DNA of 64,000 nt from Nocardioides perillae (GTDB lineage: Bacteria > Actinomycetota > Actinomycetes > Propionibacteriales > Nocardioidaceae): the NCBI RefSeq assembly GCF_013409425.1, contig NZ_JACCAC010000001.1, positions 2,542,001-2,606,000 of the forward strand. Reading direction: 5' to 3'. A model generated the notes under the pieces. It was not told where the DNA came from and did no database searches. It saw only the letters and a list, made by a program, of their open reading frames with translations. Position 1 is the first letter of the stretch. Each line of letters begins with the position of its first letter. A program made the position numbers and the translations under genes. Shown here one piece after another: positions 30,625 to 40,556 of the stretch.

Positions 30625-30798
30625 TCAGTGCTTGAACGCGTCCTTGACCTTGTCGGCCGCCTGCTTGAGGTCGCCCTTCACCTGGTCGGCCTTGCCCTGG
30701 CGCTCGAGACCCTCGTCGCCGGTCAGCTTGCCGACGCCCTCCTTGGCCTTGCCGCGCAGACCGTCGACCTTGCCGTCCACCTTGTCCTGGTCGCTCAC
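30625..30798 (-). CDS. CsbD family small hydrophilic stress protein
   Basis: A 57-aa, lysine-rich, highly charged protein: DKVDGKVDGLRGKAKEGVGK, then LTGDEGLERQGKADQVKGDL. This is the CsbD repeat pattern (GKxKExxGxLTGD). CsbD proteins are general-stress products of unknown mechanism. The GTG at 30798 is chosen over an in-frame start 26 codons upstream because GAGAGGGG lies 6-8 nt before it and the family begins here. It is bracketed by hairpins on both sides, so it is probably an independent unit between aroQ and efp. Confidence 0.9.
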   Translation of the reverse strand: MSDQDKVDGKVDGLRGKAKEGVGKLTGDEGLERQGKADQVKGDLKQAADKVKDAFKH

Positions 30799-30819
30799 GT
30801 GGGCCCCTCTCGTCGTGGT

Positions 30820-30842
30820 GGGTGCGGGTTGCTCCCGCACCC
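30820..30842 (-). terminator. 9-bp hairpin between aroQ and the CsbD-like gene
   Basis: GGGTGCGGG / CCCGCACCC with a 5-nt loop, about 70 nt past the aroQ stop; a second small hairpin (CCACCC/GGGTGG, 30873-30888) precedes it. Either could end the aro transcript or lie in the CsbD-gene leader. Confidence 0.5.
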
Positions 30843-30912
30843 CTTGTGTACGCCGGGGCGCGCGACGCCCGCCCACCCGTGCGGGTGGTGCCGAGCCCGC
30901 AGGCCCGCGGGG

Positions 30913-31371
30913 TCAGCCGAGGCGCGCGGCGACGACCTCGAGCGCGTCGCGGTAGCCGTCGACGCCCTTGCCGGCCACGACGGCGACGGCGTGCGGGGTC
31001 ACGACGGAGGTGTGGCGGAAGACCTCCGGCCGCTGGGTCGGGTCCGACAGGTGCACCTCGACGAGCGGCGCGGTGAGCTGGGCGCACGCGTCGAAGACGG
31101 CGTAGGAGTAGTGCGTCCACGCCGCGGCGTTGAGCACGACGGGCACCGCCTCGTCGGCGGCGTCGTTCAGCCAGTCGAGCAGCACGCCCTCGTGGTTGGT
31201 CTGGCGCACCTCGACGTCGAGGCCCAGCTCCGCGCCCCACGCCACGCAGCGCTCGGCCAGCTCGTCGTGGGTGGTCGTGCCGTAGATCTCGGGCTGCCGG
31301 CGCCCGAGGCGCCCGAGGTTGGGCCCGTTCAGCACGAGCACCCGGCGAGCGGGAGCGGTGCCGGCGCTCAC
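30913..31371 (-). CDS. aroQ: 3-dehydroquinate dehydratase, type II
   Basis: Third step of the shikimate pathway. The 152-aa dodecamer-forming flavodoxin-like protein has the NGPNLGRLGRRQPEIYG loop with the catalytic Tyr (Y30) and Arg, and NAAAWTHYS with H87. The substrate loop that usually reads EVHLSNxxxREFRHHS is EVHLSDPTQRPEVFRHTS, slightly longer than typical. The GTG start overlaps aroB by 4 bp; last gene of the aro run. Confidence 0.96.
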   Translation of the reverse strand: MSAGTAPARRVLVLNGPNLGRLGRRQPEIYGTTTHDELAERCVAWGAELGLDVEVRQTNHEGVLLDWLNDAADEAVPVVLNAAAWTHYSYAVFDACAQLTAPLVEVHLSDPTQRPEVFRHTSVVTPHAVAVVAGKGVDGYRDALEVVAARLG

Positions 31372-32525
31372 GCCGGGCCGCCGATCGCGGCGTACGCCTC
31401 GCGCAGCCAGGACTCCTCCGGACCCTCGAGCACCGCAGGGCGGGCGAGGCCCTCGAGGACCACGAAGCGCAGCAGCGAGCCGCGGGCCTTCTTGTCGACG
31501 CGCATCGTGGCGAGCAGCTCGTCGAAGGGGGCTCCGGCGTAGGTCGTCGGGAGTCCCACCGCGCCGAACGCACGGCGGTGCCGCTCCACCAGCGCCTCGT
31601 CGATGCGCCCGGCCCGCCGCGCCAGCTCGGCGACGAAGACCGACCCGATCGCGACCGCCTCGCCGTGGCGCACCTGGTAGTCCTCGGCCCTCTCGACCGC
31701 GTGGGCCAGGGTGTGGCCGTAGTTGAGCACCTCGCGGCCCGGGTGACCGTCGCGGCCCCCGGTCTCGCGCAGGTCGCCGACGACGACGTCGACCTTGACC
31801 GCCACCGCCCGCTCGACCAGCTCGCGCAGCACCGGCGAGGCCGGGTCGAGCACGGCCTCGCCGTGCGCCTCGACCAGGTCGAGGACCACCGGGTCGGCGA
31901 CGAAGCCGCACTTGACGACCTCGCCCATGCCGGCGACGAGCTCCGCGCGCGGCAGGGTGTCGAGGAGGTCGAGGTCGCACAGCACGCCCGCCGGCTCGTG
32001 GAAGGACCCGACGAGGTTCTTGCCGGCGCCGGTGTTGACCCCGGTCTTGCCCCCCACCGCGGCGTCGACCATCGCCAGCAGCGTGGTCGGCACGTGCACC
32101 ACGCGCACCCCGCGCAGCCAGGTCGCGGCGACGAAGCCGCCGAGGTCGGTCGTCGCGCCGCCTCCCACGGTCACGACCGCGTCGCTGCGGGTGAAGCCGG
32201 ACTCCCCCAGCGCCTCCCAGCAGTCCGCGGCCACCGCGGCGGTCTTGGTGTGCTCGCCGTCGGGGAGGCCGAGGGCCAACACGTCGAAGTGCGGGCGCAG
32301 CGCGTCGAGCACGGGCGCCAGCGGCTCGGTCAGCTCGGCCGGGTGCAGGACCGCGACGCGCTGCGTGTGGTCTCCGAGCACCTCGGGCAGGCGCGGCGCC
32401 AGGCCGCGACCGACCACGACGTCGTAAGGCGAGGCGCCGCGCACCTCCAGGACCGTGTCCCCGCGGCTCTCGCCGCCGCCCCCGCCGCGACCCTCGCTGC
32501 CACCCGCCGGGCTCACCCCGCTCAC
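31368..32525 (-). CDS. aroB: 3-dehydroquinate synthase
   Basis: NAD+- and metal-dependent second step of the shikimate pathway. At 385 aa it has the NAD motif LPDGEHTKT, GGGATTDLGGFVAATWLRG, the KTGVNTGAGKNLVGSFHEP segment, and the metal-site HTLAHAVER. The first about 25 residues form a Gly/Glu-rich linker not found in most homologues. The GTG at 32525 overlaps aroK by 4 bp. Confidence 0.97.
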   Translation of the reverse strand: MSGVSPAGGSEGRGGGGGESRGDTVLEVRGASPYDVVVGRGLAPRLPEVLGDHTQRVAVLHPAELTEPLAPVLDALRPHFDVLALGLPDGEHTKTAAVAADCWEALGESGFTRSDAVVTVGGGATTDLGGFVAATWLRGVRVVHVPTTLLAMVDAAVGGKTGVNTGAGKNLVGSFHEPAGVLCDLDLLDTLPRAELVAGMGEVVKCGFVADPVVLDLVEAHGEAVLDPASPVLRELVERAVAVKVDVVVGDLRETGGRDGHPGREVLNYGHTLAHAVERAEDYQVRHGEAVAIGSVFVAELARRAGRIDEALVERHRRAFGAVGLPTTYAGAPFDELLATMRVDKKARGSLLRFVVLEGLARPAVLEGPEESWLREAYAAIGGPA

Positions 32526-33091
32526 CGTGCCTCCTCCTGCTCGCGTGCCTCGACGCGCCGCGCGACCTCGTCGGCCACGTCGTCGGGGGTGCGGTCGTCG
32601 GTGTCGACCACCAGGGTCGCGACGGCCTCGTAGACCGGGGCGCGCTCGTCGAGCAGCGCCTTGACCCGCGCGCGCACGCCGCCGACGAGCAGCGGTCGCG
32701 AGGTGCCGAGACCGACCCGCTTCACCGCGTCGGAGAGGCCGACGCGCAGGAACACCACCGGGTGCCCGGCGAGCAGCTCGCGGGTCGCGGGGTCGAGGAC
32801 CGCGCCGCCTCCCAGCGCCAGCACCCCGTCGTGCTCGGCGAGGGCGAGGGCGACGGCGTCGCGCTCGAGCGCGCGGAAGTGGGCCTCGCCGTGGTCGACG
32901 AAGAGGTCGCTGATGCTCTGCCCGGCGCTCGCCGCCACGTCGGCGTCGGTGTCGCGCACGGGGAGCCCCCAGCGCTCGCCGAGCAGGCCGGCCACCGTCG
33001 TCTTCCCGGCGCCCATCGGGCCGACCAGCACCACCCGGGGCCCGGTGGACCCGGCGGCCGACCCGTCTGCGGCAGGCACAGGTGCGCTCAC
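32522..33091 (-). CDS. aroK: Shikimate kinase
   Basis: Phosphorylates shikimate. The 189-aa protein has P-loop [10 protein letters not shown], the DTDADV shikimate/Mg site, [17 protein letters not shown], and the LID arginine in LGTSRPLL. A short Ala/Pro-rich N-terminal tail precedes the core. The GTG start overlaps aroC by 4 bp. Confidence 0.97.
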   Translation of the reverse strand: MSAPVPAADGSAAGSTGPRVVLVGPMGAGKTTVAGLLGERWGLPVRDTDADVAASAGQSISDLFVDHGEAHFRALERDAVALALAEHDGVLALGGGAVLDPATRELLAGHPVVFLRVGLSDAVKRVGLGTSRPLLVGGVRARVKALLDERAPVYEAVATLVVDTDDRTPDDVADEVARRVEAREQEEAR

Positions 33092-34266
33092 CGGTAGCGC
33101 AGGGCGTCGAGGTAGGCGGTGGCGTTGCGCCGCGTCTCGCCCACCGAGTCGCCGCCGAACTTCTCCACGACCGCGTCGGCCAGCACCAGCGCCACCATCG
33201 CCTCGGCGACGCTGCCCGCAGCCGGCACGGCGCAGACGTCGGAGCGCTGGTGGTGGGCGGTGGTCGCCTCGCCGGTGGCGACGTCGACGGTGCGCAGGGC
33301 CCGGGGCACCGTGGCGATCGGCTTCATCGCGGCGCGCACGCGCAGCACCTCGCCCGTGGTCATGCCGCCCTCGGTGCCGCCGGAGCGACCCGACGTGCGG
33401 CGCAGGCCCTGGTCGGTGGTGACGATCTCGTCGTGGGCCAGCGAGCCGGGGGTGGCCGCGAGGCGGAAGCCGTCGCCCACCTCGACGCCCTTGATCGCCT
33501 GGATGCCCATGAGCGCGCCCGCGAGCCGCGCGTCGAGGCGGCGGTCCCAGTGGACGTGGGAGCCGAGGCCCGGCGGGAGGCCGTCGACGACGACCTCGAC
33601 GACGCCGCCGAGGGTGTCGCCGTCCTTGTGGGCCTGGTCGATGCGGGCGACCATCGCGGCGCTCGCCTCGGGGTCGAGGCAGCGCACCGGGTCGTCGTCG
33701 AGCCGCTCGACGTCGTCGGCGCTGGGCAGCGAGCCCTCGGGTGCGGGCACGCCGCCGAGCTCGACGACGTGGGAGACCAGCCGCGCACCGACGGCCTGCT
33801 CGAGGAAGGCGGAGGCGACGCGGCCGAGCGCGACGCGGGCCGCGGTCTCGCGGGCCGAGGCCCGCTCGAGGATCGGCCGGGCCTCGTCGAAGTCGTACTT
33901 CTGCATGCCGACGAGGTCGGCGTGGCCCGGCCGCGGCCGGGTCAGCGGCGCGTTGCGGGCGAGCGCCGCCAGCTCCTCGGCGTCGACCGGGTCGGCGGCC
34001 ATCACCTTCTCCCACTTGGGCCACTCGGTGTTGGCGACCTGCACCGCGACCGGCCCGCCCTGGGTCTCGCCGTGGCGCACCCCGCCGAGGAAGGTCACCT
34101 CGTCGCGCTCGAACTTCATCCGCGCGCCGCGCCCGTGGCCCAGCCGCCGGCGCGCCAGCGCGTCGGCGACGTCGTCGGTGTTCACCCGCACGTGGGCGGG
34201 CAGCCCCTCGAGGATCGCGACCAGGGCAGGACCGTGGGACTCGCCCGCAGTGAGCCAACGCAGCAT
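33088..34266 (-). CDS. aroC: Chorismate synthase
   Basis: FMN-dependent last step of the shikimate pathway. The 392-aa protein begins [20 protein letters not shown] and shows the three signatures: [11 protein letters not shown] near residue 40, [15 protein letters not shown] near 110, and [19 protein letters not shown] near 300. ATG start at 34266. It is followed by aroK, aroB and aroQ in a 4-bp-overlap chain. Confidence 0.98.
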   Translation of the reverse strand: MLRWLTAGESHGPALVAILEGLPAHVRVNTDDVADALARRRLGHGRGARMKFERDEVTFLGGVRHGETQGGPVAVQVANTEWPKWEKVMAADPVDAEELAALARNAPLTRPRPGHADLVGMQKYDFDEARPILERASARETAARVALGRVASAFLEQAVGARLVSHVVELGGVPAPEGSLPSADDVERLDDDPVRCLDPEASAAMVARIDQAHKDGDTLGGVVEVVVDGLPPGLGSHVHWDRRLDARLAGALMGIQAIKGVEVGDGFRLAATPGSLAHDEIVTTDQGLRRTSGRSGGTEGGMTTGEVLRVRAAMKPIATVPRALRTVDVATGEATTAHHQRSDVCAVPAAGSVAEAMVALVLADAVVEKFGGDSVGETRRNATAYLDALRYR

Positions 34267-34310
34267 GCCTCGCAGTCTCCCACGCAGCGCCGACGCGGCC
34301 CGCGGCGGCG

Positions 34311-35024
34311 TCAGGCGGCGAGACCCGCCAGCGCCGGGCCGGCGACGGCGCCGACGACCGCGCCGAGCAGCATGAACGGCCCGAAGGGGAAGCCCTTGCG
34401 CTCCACCACCCGCAGCACCGAGAGCAGCCCGCCGAGCACGCCGCCGAGCAGGAAGCCGGCGTAGGTGCCGACCAGCAGCTCGGCCCAGCCGAGCTGGCCG
34501 AGGGCGATCCCGAGCACGCCCGAGAGCCGCACGTCCCCGTAGCCGAGCCCGCGCGGGTGCACCAGCCACAGCAGGAGGTAGAGACCGCCGGCCACCGCCC
34601 ACCCGGTGCCCGCCCGCAGCAGGTCGTCGAGGTCGCGGCCGACCAGCGTGCCGACGACGACCAGCGGCACGACGACGGCGTAGAGGCGCGCCACCAGCCA
34701 CGTCGGGAGCAGCATCGTGCGCCAGTCGACGTGGGCGAGCAGCACGCCGGCGGGCACGAGCACCCACCACACCGGCAGCGCCCACGCCCACCCGAGCGCA
34801 CCGCCGACCAGCAGCCCCAGCACGCCGGAGGCCGCCGCCAGGCGCAGCGACAGCCGCGGTGCCGCCGCCAGCACGGCGTACGCCGGCTTGTCGGGGTCGG
34901 GCTCGTCGGGCTCGGGCACGCGCGCCAGCAGCGCCGGGGCGCCCAGCGCGAGGCCGGCGCACACCAGCGCGGTCACGACCGCCGGCACCAGCGCCCCGCT
35001 GTCGAGCAGGTCGCCCACGCTCAC
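34311..35024 (-). CDS. A24-type prepilin peptidase-like membrane protein
   Basis: Aspartyl membrane protease of the TadV/CpaA-PilD family, 237 aa with about six membrane helices. Catalytic aspartates are D100 ([11 protein letters not shown]) and D164 ([10 protein letters not shown], the GxGD motif). The N-terminal cytoplasmic N-methylase domain of full-length PilD is absent. A charged DEPDPDKP linker lies near residue 40. The GTG start overlaps aroE by 4 bp, so the gene is wired into the aro operon although its substrates (type IV pilin/Flp/pseudopilin) are not in this window. Confidence 0.88.
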   Translation of the reverse strand: MSVGDLLDSGALVPAVVTALVCAGLALGAPALLARVPEPDEPDPDKPAYAVLAAAPRLSLRLAAASGVLGLLVGGALGWAWALPVWWVLVPAGVLLAHVDWRTMLLPTWLVARLYAVVVPLVVVGTLVGRDLDDLLRAGTGWAVAGGLYLLLWLVHPRGLGYGDVRLSGVLGIALGQLGWAELLVGTYAGFLLGGVLGGLLSVLRVVERKGFPFGPFMLLGAVVGAVAGPALAGLAA

Positions 35025-35881
35025 GGCGCCGCCGACCGGGCGGCCACCGCGGCCTCGCCGGCGTCGCGGACCGCGGCGAGCGGCACCGCCCGCCCGGTCA
35101 TGAGCTCCACCTGCAGCACGGCCTGGTGCACCAGCAGGTCGAGGCCGGTCACGAGCGCCTGCCCGCCACGCTCCGCCGCCGCCTGGAGCGGGGTCGGCCA
35201 CGGGTCGTAGAGCACCTCGAAGACCACCGGCGCCGCGGCGCAGCGCGCGAGCAGCGCGTCGTCCTGCGCCGCCGCCGGCACGGTCGAGACGACGACCTCG
35301 CCCACGACCGGGGCGGTCGCGAGGTCGAGCACCTCGACCCGGGGCGCCGCCGGGTGCGCCGCCACGGCGGCAGCGGTCTCCTCCGCCCGCGCGGCCGCCC
35401 GCACCAGCAGGCGCACCTGGCGCGCCCCGAGGTCGCACAGCGCGAGCGCCGTGGAGGTCGCCGTCGCTCCCCCGCCCAGCACCGTGACGGTGCGCGGCTC
35501 GACGTCGGTGCGCTCGCGCACCGCCGCGGCCGCGCCGGGCACGTCGGTGTTGTCCCCGTGTCGGCGCACCCCACCCGCGGCGTGCTCGAGCACGACGGTG
35601 TTGGCGGCGCCCGCGCGGCGTGCCTGCTCGCCGACCTCGTCGAGCAGCGGCAGCACCTCGCGCTTGAGCGGCATCGTCAGAGAGAAGCCCCGCCACGCCT
35701 CCTCGCCCGCGGCCGACGCCAGGAAGGCCGCGAGCGTGCCCGCGGGGACCCGCCGCGCGGTGTAGTCCCACGGCAGGTCGAGCGCGGCGTAGGCCGCGGC
35801 GTGCAGCGCCGGCGAGAGCGAGTGGTCCACCGGGTCGCCGAGCACGGCGCAGCGCCGCTGCCCCGGCCCCGGGGCGCTCAC
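35021..35881 (-). CDS. aroE: Shikimate dehydrogenase
   Basis: NADP(H)-dependent reduction of dehydroshikimate. The 286-aa protein has the substrate motif [19 protein letters not shown], the [11 protein letters not shown] lysine motif and the NADP loop [17 protein letters not shown] start at 35881. It lies 29 bp downstream of mltG and starts the aro chain. Confidence 0.96.
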   Translation of the reverse strand: MSAPGPGQRRCAVLGDPVDHSLSPALHAAAYAALDLPWDYTARRVPAGTLAAFLASAAGEEAWRGFSLTMPLKREVLPLLDEVGEQARRAGAANTVVLEHAAGGVRRHGDNTDVPGAAAAVRERTDVEPRTVTVLGGGATATSTALALCDLGARQVRLLVRAAARAEETAAAVAAHPAAPRVEVLDLATAPVVGEVVVSTVPAAAQDDALLARCAAAPVVFEVLYDPWPTPLQAAAERGGQALVTGLDLLVHQAVLQVELMTGRAVPLAAVRDAGEAAVAARSAAP

Positions 35882-35910
35882 CTGGTCACCACCCGCTCAC
35901 GCCCGGCGGC

Positions 35911-37137
35911 TCAGCACCGGTCGGACTCGTTGGCGCAGTAGTCGCGCAGCTCGTCCTTGTAGCGCAGGAACTCGTCGTAGGTCTCCGCGAACTTCGTCTC
36001 GCCGGTGGCCAGGTCGACGGTGACGTAGTAGAACCAGTCGCCCTCGGCCGGGTTCGCCGCCGCCTCGATCGCCTCGGCACCGGGCATCTCGATCGGGCCG
36101 GGGGGCAGGCCCGGGTTCTGGTAGGTGTTGTAGGGCGAGTCGACCTCGAGGTCCTCCAGCGTCGGCACCGCGCCGAGGTCGTTGCCGGCGGCGTAGTTGA
36201 CGGTGGCGTCGATCTGCAGCAGGCCGTTGGTCTCCTCGCCCTCGAGCCGGTTGTAGATCACCCGCGAGATCCGCGGCATGTCGTCGCCGCGGCCCTCGGC
36301 CTCGACCAGGCTGGCCACGGTCATGAGCTCGTGGGGGGTGTAGCCGAGGTCGGCCGCGGCCTGCTCGAGCCCCGCCTCGTCGGCGGCCTGGCGCCAGCGG
36401 TCGACCATGGCGCGCAGGATGTCGCGCGGGGTGTCGCCGGGCGCCACGTCGTACGTCGCGGGGAACAGGTAGCCCTCGGCGTCACCGCCGGCGTAGTCGG
36501 GCAGGCCGATGCTGCCCGGCTGCTCGAGCACCCGCTCGAAGCGGCCCCGGCGGAACTCGGTGCCCTCGGCCAGCACGTCGAGCACCTGCTCGAGGCGCAG
36601 GCCCTCGGGCACCGTGACCGTGCTGCGCACGATGTTCGCGGGGTCGACCAGCACCTCCAGCGCGTCGGAGGCCCGCATCTCCTCGCGCAGCTCGTAGGTG
36701 CCGACCTGGATGCCGTTGGCCGCCTCGTTGCCGAGCGCGGCGTCGGTGAGCGCCTGCACGGAGGCGATGACGCCGAGCTCCTTCAGCTCCCGGCCCATCT
36801 GGGCGACGGTGTCGCCGGGCTCGACCTCGAAGAGCACCGAGCCGGAGCCCGGGCCGGGGTAGTCCTCCGCCTCGCCGAAGGCGCTGGAGAGGTAGTCGAC
36901 CCCCTTGGTCACCGCGACGTAGAAGCCGGCGACGACGACCGTGAGCGCGACGAGCGCCGCCAGGCAGCCGGGCACGCGCTTCTTGCGGCGGCGCCGCCCC
37001 CCCGGGGTGTAGCCGGGGTCGGGGTCGGCGTCGGGGTCGGGGTCGGCGGCGAGGAGCACGTCGGGCTGCGCCTCGTCGTGGACCAGGTCCAGTCCGTCGT
37101 CCACCGGCTCGGCCGGGGTGCGCTGCTCCTCGTTCAT
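35911..37137 (-). CDS. mltG: Endolytic murein transglycosylase MltG
   Basis: Membrane-anchored enzyme cleaving nascent glycan strands. At 408 aa it has an acidic cytoplasmic N-terminus (DPDPDADPDPG), a KR-rich stop-transfer, one membrane helix (about 57-77), a LysM-like region, and the YceG catalytic core with E279 in TVASLVEAEG and NPGLPPGPIEMPGAEA near the C-terminus. The ATG overlaps the ruvX stop by 4 bp. Confidence 0.96.
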   Translation of the reverse strand: MNEEQRTPAEPVDDGLDLVHDEAQPDVLLAADPDPDADPDPGYTPGGRRRRKKRVPGCLAALVALTVVVAGFYVAVTKGVDYLSSAFGEAEDYPGPGSGSVLFEVEPGDTVAQMGRELKELGVIASVQALTDAALGNEAANGIQVGTYELREEMRASDALEVLVDPANIVRSTVTVPEGLRLEQVLDVLAEGTEFRRGRFERVLEQPGSIGLPDYAGGDAEGYLFPATYDVAPGDTPRDILRAMVDRWRQAADEAGLEQAAADLGYTPHELMTVASLVEAEGRGDDMPRISRVIYNRLEGEETNGLLQIDATVNYAAGNDLGAVPTLEDLEVDSPYNTYQNPGLPPGPIEMPGAEAIEAAANPAEGDWFYYVTVDLATGETKFAETYDEFLRYKDELRDYCANESDRC

Positions 37138-37592
37138 GCGTTCTCCTCGACGATCTCTCCGGGAGCCTGGCCGCTGCTCCGCTCGGTGTCCAGCGCGTGC
37201 TGCAGGATCAGGACCGCGGCGGCCATGTCGACGACGGCGCGGCGGTCGGCGCCCTTGCGGCCCTGCTGGCGCAGCACCGACTCTGCCGACACGGTGGTGA
37301 GGCGCTCGTCGACGAGGCGCACCGGGACGGGCGCGACCCGTCGCGCGAGCCGGGCCGCGAAGTCGCGCACCTTGGCCGCGGCCGGCCCCTCGCCGCCGCT
37401 CAGCGAGCGCGGGAGCCCCACGACGACCTCCACCGCCTCGGCCTCGCGGGTCAGCGTCGCGAGCCGCGCCAGGTCGCCCTTGCCTCGCCGCACGGTCTCG
37501 AGCGGTGTGGCGAGGAAGCCGGTCGGGTCGCTCCGGGCGACACCCACGCGGGCGTCGCCGGGGTCGAGCCCGAGCCGGGTGCCGTGCCTCAC
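37134..37592 (-). CDS. ruvX: RuvX/YqgF family Holliday-junction resolvase-like RNase
   Basis: RNase H-fold protein implicated in 16S rRNA processing. At 152 aa from the GTG at 37592 it has the LGLDPGDARVGVARSD strand with the first acidic residue, VVGLPRSLSGGEGP, and VDERLTTVSAE, with the final metal-binding Asp in VDMAAAVLILQHALD. It sits between alaS and mltG in the canonical actinobacterial order. Confidence 0.95.
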   Translation of the reverse strand: MRHGTRLGLDPGDARVGVARSDPTGFLATPLETVRRGKGDLARLATLTREAEAVEVVVGLPRSLSGGEGPAAAKVRDFAARLARRVAPVPVRLVDERLTTVSAESVLRQQGRKGADRRAVVDMAAAVLILQHALDTERSSGQAPGEIVEENA

Positions 37593-37602
37593 CGCACCCG
37601 CC

Positions 37603-40287
37603 TCAGGCCTGCGCCGCGCGGGCGACCTCGGCGGTGACCGCTGCGAGGGCCGCCTCCGCACCGGACGGGTCGATGCCGCCGCCCTGGGCGACGTCGTCCT
37701 TGCCGCCGCCCTTGCCGCCCACGTGCGGACCGACCGCGCGCACGAGCGCGCTGGCGCTGACGCCGCGGCTGCGGGCCTCGTCGTTGACGGCGGCGACGAC
37801 CGCGACCTTGCCGTCGGCGACGCCGAGCACCACGACGGCGCCCGGGCGGTCGGCGGGGATGCGGGCGCGCACGTCGAGCGCGAGCGTGCGCACGTCGCCG
37901 CCGCCGGCGCCGTCGACGCGGTGGGCCACGACCGCGACGCCGTGGACGTCGGTGGCCGCCTCGGCCAGCTGGGCCCCCTGGGCCAGCAGCTGGGCCACGC
38001 GCAGTCGCTCCAGCTCCTTCTCGGCGGTGCGGAGCCGCTCGGTGAGGTCCTGGACACGCCCGACGAGCTCGTCCGGCCGGGTCTTGAGCGTGGCCGTCAG
38101 CTGCGCGACGACGTCGCGCTCGCGGGCGAGGTAGCCGAAGCCCTCGACGCCGGTCAACGCCTCGATGCGGCGGTTGCCGGAGCCCACGCTGGACTCGCCG
38201 GTCACCACGACGGTGCCGATCTGCGAGGAGTGCTCGACGTGGGTGCCGCCGCACAGCTCGCGCGACCAGGGGCCGCCGATCTCGACGACGCGCACCTTGC
38301 CGGAGTCGTAGGTCTCGCCGAAGAGGGCGATCGCGCCCCACTCCTTGGCCTGCTCCAGCGTCATGTAGTCCCAGGCGACCGGCAGGTCGGCGCGCAGCGC
38401 CTGCTGCGAGACCTGCTCCACGTCGCGCAGCTGCGCGGGGCTCAGGGCCTGGGTCCACCCGAAGTCGAGGCGGAGGTAGCCGGGCCGGTTGTAGGAGCCG
38501 GCCTGCAGCGCCGTGGGGCCGAGCACCTCGCGCAGCGCCGCGTGGACCACGTGGGTCCCGGAGTGCGCCTGGCGCGCGCCGGTGCGCCACTCCGGGTCGA
38601 CCCGGGCATGCAGCTCGGCGTCGGCGTCGAGCTCGCCCTCGACCACCCGCACCTGGTGGACGACCAGGCCGCGCACGGGCCGCTGCACGTCGAGCACCTC
38701 GAGCGTGCCGCCACCGGCGGCGGAGGTGAAGGCGATGGTGCCGGCGTCGGCGGCCTGACCACCGGACTCGGCGTAGAAGGGCGTGCGGTCGAGCACGAGC
38801 TCGCCGACCTCGCCCTGGGCCAGGCTGCGCACGGGCGCGGCGCCCCGCAGCAGCGCGACCGCCCGCGACTCGGTCTCGAGGGTCTCGTAGGCCAGCCACT
38901 CGGTCGGGCCGTGCTCGTCGAGCACGGTGCGGTAGACGCCGGTGTCGGCGTGGCCGCCCTTCTTGGCGCGCGCGTCGGCCTTCGCCCGCTCCCGCTGCTC
39001 GGCCATCAGGCCGCGGAAGCCCGCCTCGTCGACGGCGAGCCCCTGCTCGGCGGCCATCTCGAGCGTGAGGTCGATCGGGAAGCCGTAGGTGTCGTGCAGG
39101 GCGAACGCCCGCTCCCCCGACAGCGTCGCACCGCCGGACTGCTTCACCTCGCCCGCCGCGAGGTCGAAGATCTGCGTGCCCGCCTGCAGCGTCCGGCGGA
39201 AGGCGTCCTCCTCGGCGAAGGCGACGCGGGCGATCCGGTCCCACTCGCGCACGAGGTCGGTGTAGGTCTCGGCCATCTTGTCGCGGCTGACCGGCATCAG
39301 CTCGGGCAGCGCCGGGTCCCCGAAGCCGAGGAGGCGCACCGAGCGCACCGCGCGGCGCAGCAGTCGGCGCAGGACGTAGCCGCGGCCCTCGTTGCCGGGC
39401 GTCACGCCGTCGCCGATGAGCATCATGGAGGAGCGCACGTGGTCGGCGACGACGCGGAAGCGCACGTCGTCCACGGGGTCGGCGCCGTAGCGCTTCCCGG
39501 TCAGCTCCATCGCGCGCTCGATGACCGGGAACATCACGTCGATCTCGTACATGTTCTCGACGCCCTGCGTCATGAAGGCGACGCGCTCGAGGCCCATGCC
39601 GGTGTCGATGTTCTTCTTCGGCAGCGAGCCGGCGATGTCGAAGTCCTCCTTCGACCGCACCGCAGACAGCTCGTCCTGCATGAAGACGAGGTTCCAGAAC
39701 TCGAGGTAGCGGTCCTCGGCGGAGAAGTCGCCGTCCGCGCCGTAGGCCGGCCCGCGGTCGATGAGGATCTCCGAGCAGGGCCCGCCCGGGCCCGGCACGC
39801 CCATCGACCAGTAGTTCTCCGACTTGCCGAGCCGGGCGATGCGCTCGTCGGGCAGCCCGGTGACCTTCTTCCACAGCGCGACGGCCTCGGCGTCGTCGAC
39901 GTAGACGCTGGGGTAGAGCTTGTCCTCCGGGAAGCCCCAGCCGCCGTCGGCCTGCGGCTTGGTGACGAGGTCCCAGGCGAGCTCGATGGCCCGCTCCTTG
40001 AAGTAGTCGCCGAAGGAGAAGTTGCCGCACATCTCGAAGAACGTGCCGTGGCGCGTCGTCTTGCCGACGTCGTCGATGTCGGGCGTGCGCACGCACTTCT
40101 GCACGCTGACCGCCCGCTCGTAGGGCGGGGTCTCCTGGCCCAGGAAGTAGGGCTTGAACGGGACCATCCCCGCCGGGACGAAGAGCAGGTTGGGGTCGTT
40201 CGCGAGCACGCTCGCCGACGGCACCGCGGTGTGGCCCGCCGCCTCGAAGTGGGCGACGAACCGCCGGCGGATCTCGGAGGTGTCCAT
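37603..40287 (-). CDS. alaS: Alanyl-tRNA synthetase
   Basis: Class II synthetase with editing domain, 894 aa. The aminoacylation core begins TSEIRRRFVAHFEAAGHT. The editing-site zinc ligands lie in QAHSGTHVVHAALRE and ELCGGTHVEHSSQIG. The C-terminal C-Ala/DHHA1 region (about 740-894) contains GPHVGGKGGGKDDVAQGGG. The start is the ATG at 40287, sharing one base with the stop of the small gene before it; the long in-frame upstream extension is antisense noise. Confidence 0.98.
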   Translation of the reverse strand: MDTSEIRRRFVAHFEAAGHTAVPSASVLANDPNLLFVPAGMVPFKPYFLGQETPPYERAVSVQKCVRTPDIDDVGKTTRHGTFFEMCGNFSFGDYFKERAIELAWDLVTKPQADGGWGFPEDKLYPSVYVDDAEAVALWKKVTGLPDERIARLGKSENYWSMGVPGPGGPCSEILIDRGPAYGADGDFSAEDRYLEFWNLVFMQDELSAVRSKEDFDIAGSLPKKNIDTGMGLERVAFMTQGVENMYEIDVMFPVIERAMELTGKRYGADPVDDVRFRVVADHVRSSMMLIGDGVTPGNEGRGYVLRRLLRRAVRSVRLLGFGDPALPELMPVSRDKMAETYTDLVREWDRIARVAFAEEDAFRRTLQAGTQIFDLAAGEVKQSGGATLSGERAFALHDTYGFPIDLTLEMAAEQGLAVDEAGFRGLMAEQRERAKADARAKKGGHADTGVYRTVLDEHGPTEWLAYETLETESRAVALLRGAAPVRSLAQGEVGELVLDRTPFYAESGGQAADAGTIAFTSAAGGGTLEVLDVQRPVRGLVVHQVRVVEGELDADAELHARVDPEWRTGARQAHSGTHVVHAALREVLGPTALQAGSYNRPGYLRLDFGWTQALSPAQLRDVEQVSQQALRADLPVAWDYMTLEQAKEWGAIALFGETYDSGKVRVVEIGGPWSRELCGGTHVEHSSQIGTVVVTGESSVGSGNRRIEALTGVEGFGYLARERDVVAQLTATLKTRPDELVGRVQDLTERLRTAEKELERLRVAQLLAQGAQLAEAATDVHGVAVVAHRVDGAGGGDVRTLALDVRARIPADRPGAVVVLGVADGKVAVVAAVNDEARSRGVSASALVRAVGPHVGGKGGGKDDVAQGGGIDPSGAEAALAAVTAEVARAAQA

Positions 40288-40556
40288 CAGGGCAGTTCCT
40301 TCGCGTCGGTGGGCGGGGGGCCGGCCTCGAGGGCGGGCGTGGTCGGGGGGACGAGGCCGAGCCGCTCGCGCAGCTCCGCCTCCTTCTCGGCGCGGCCGGC
40401 GGCGACCTCGGCGGCGACGAGTCGGGCGCCGTGGTCGAGCGCCTGCAGGCGGTCGCGCAGGCCGCCGGCGGTGAGGGCCTCGGCGGCGCGGCGGGCGCGC
40501 TGCACCGCCCACACGCCCGCTCCCGCCCCCGCGACGAACCAGAGGCTGCGGCTCAT
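40287..40556 (-). CDS. Small conserved membrane-anchored protein, function unknown
   Basis: An 89-aa protein with one N-terminal hydrophobic helix (residues 3-19, SLWFVAGAGAGVWAVQR), then a charged amphipathic helix (about 25-66) and a Pro-rich tail. Proteins of this shape are commonly found just before alaS in actinomycetes; I cannot name a function. It overlaps alaS (TGATG) and the 181-aa gene (4 bp), so the three are probably one operon. Confidence 0.75.
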   Translation of the reverse strand: MSRSLWFVAGAGAGVWAVQRARRAAEALTAGGLRDRLQALDHGARLVAAEVAAGRAEKEAELRERLGLVPPTTPALEAGPPPTDAKELP

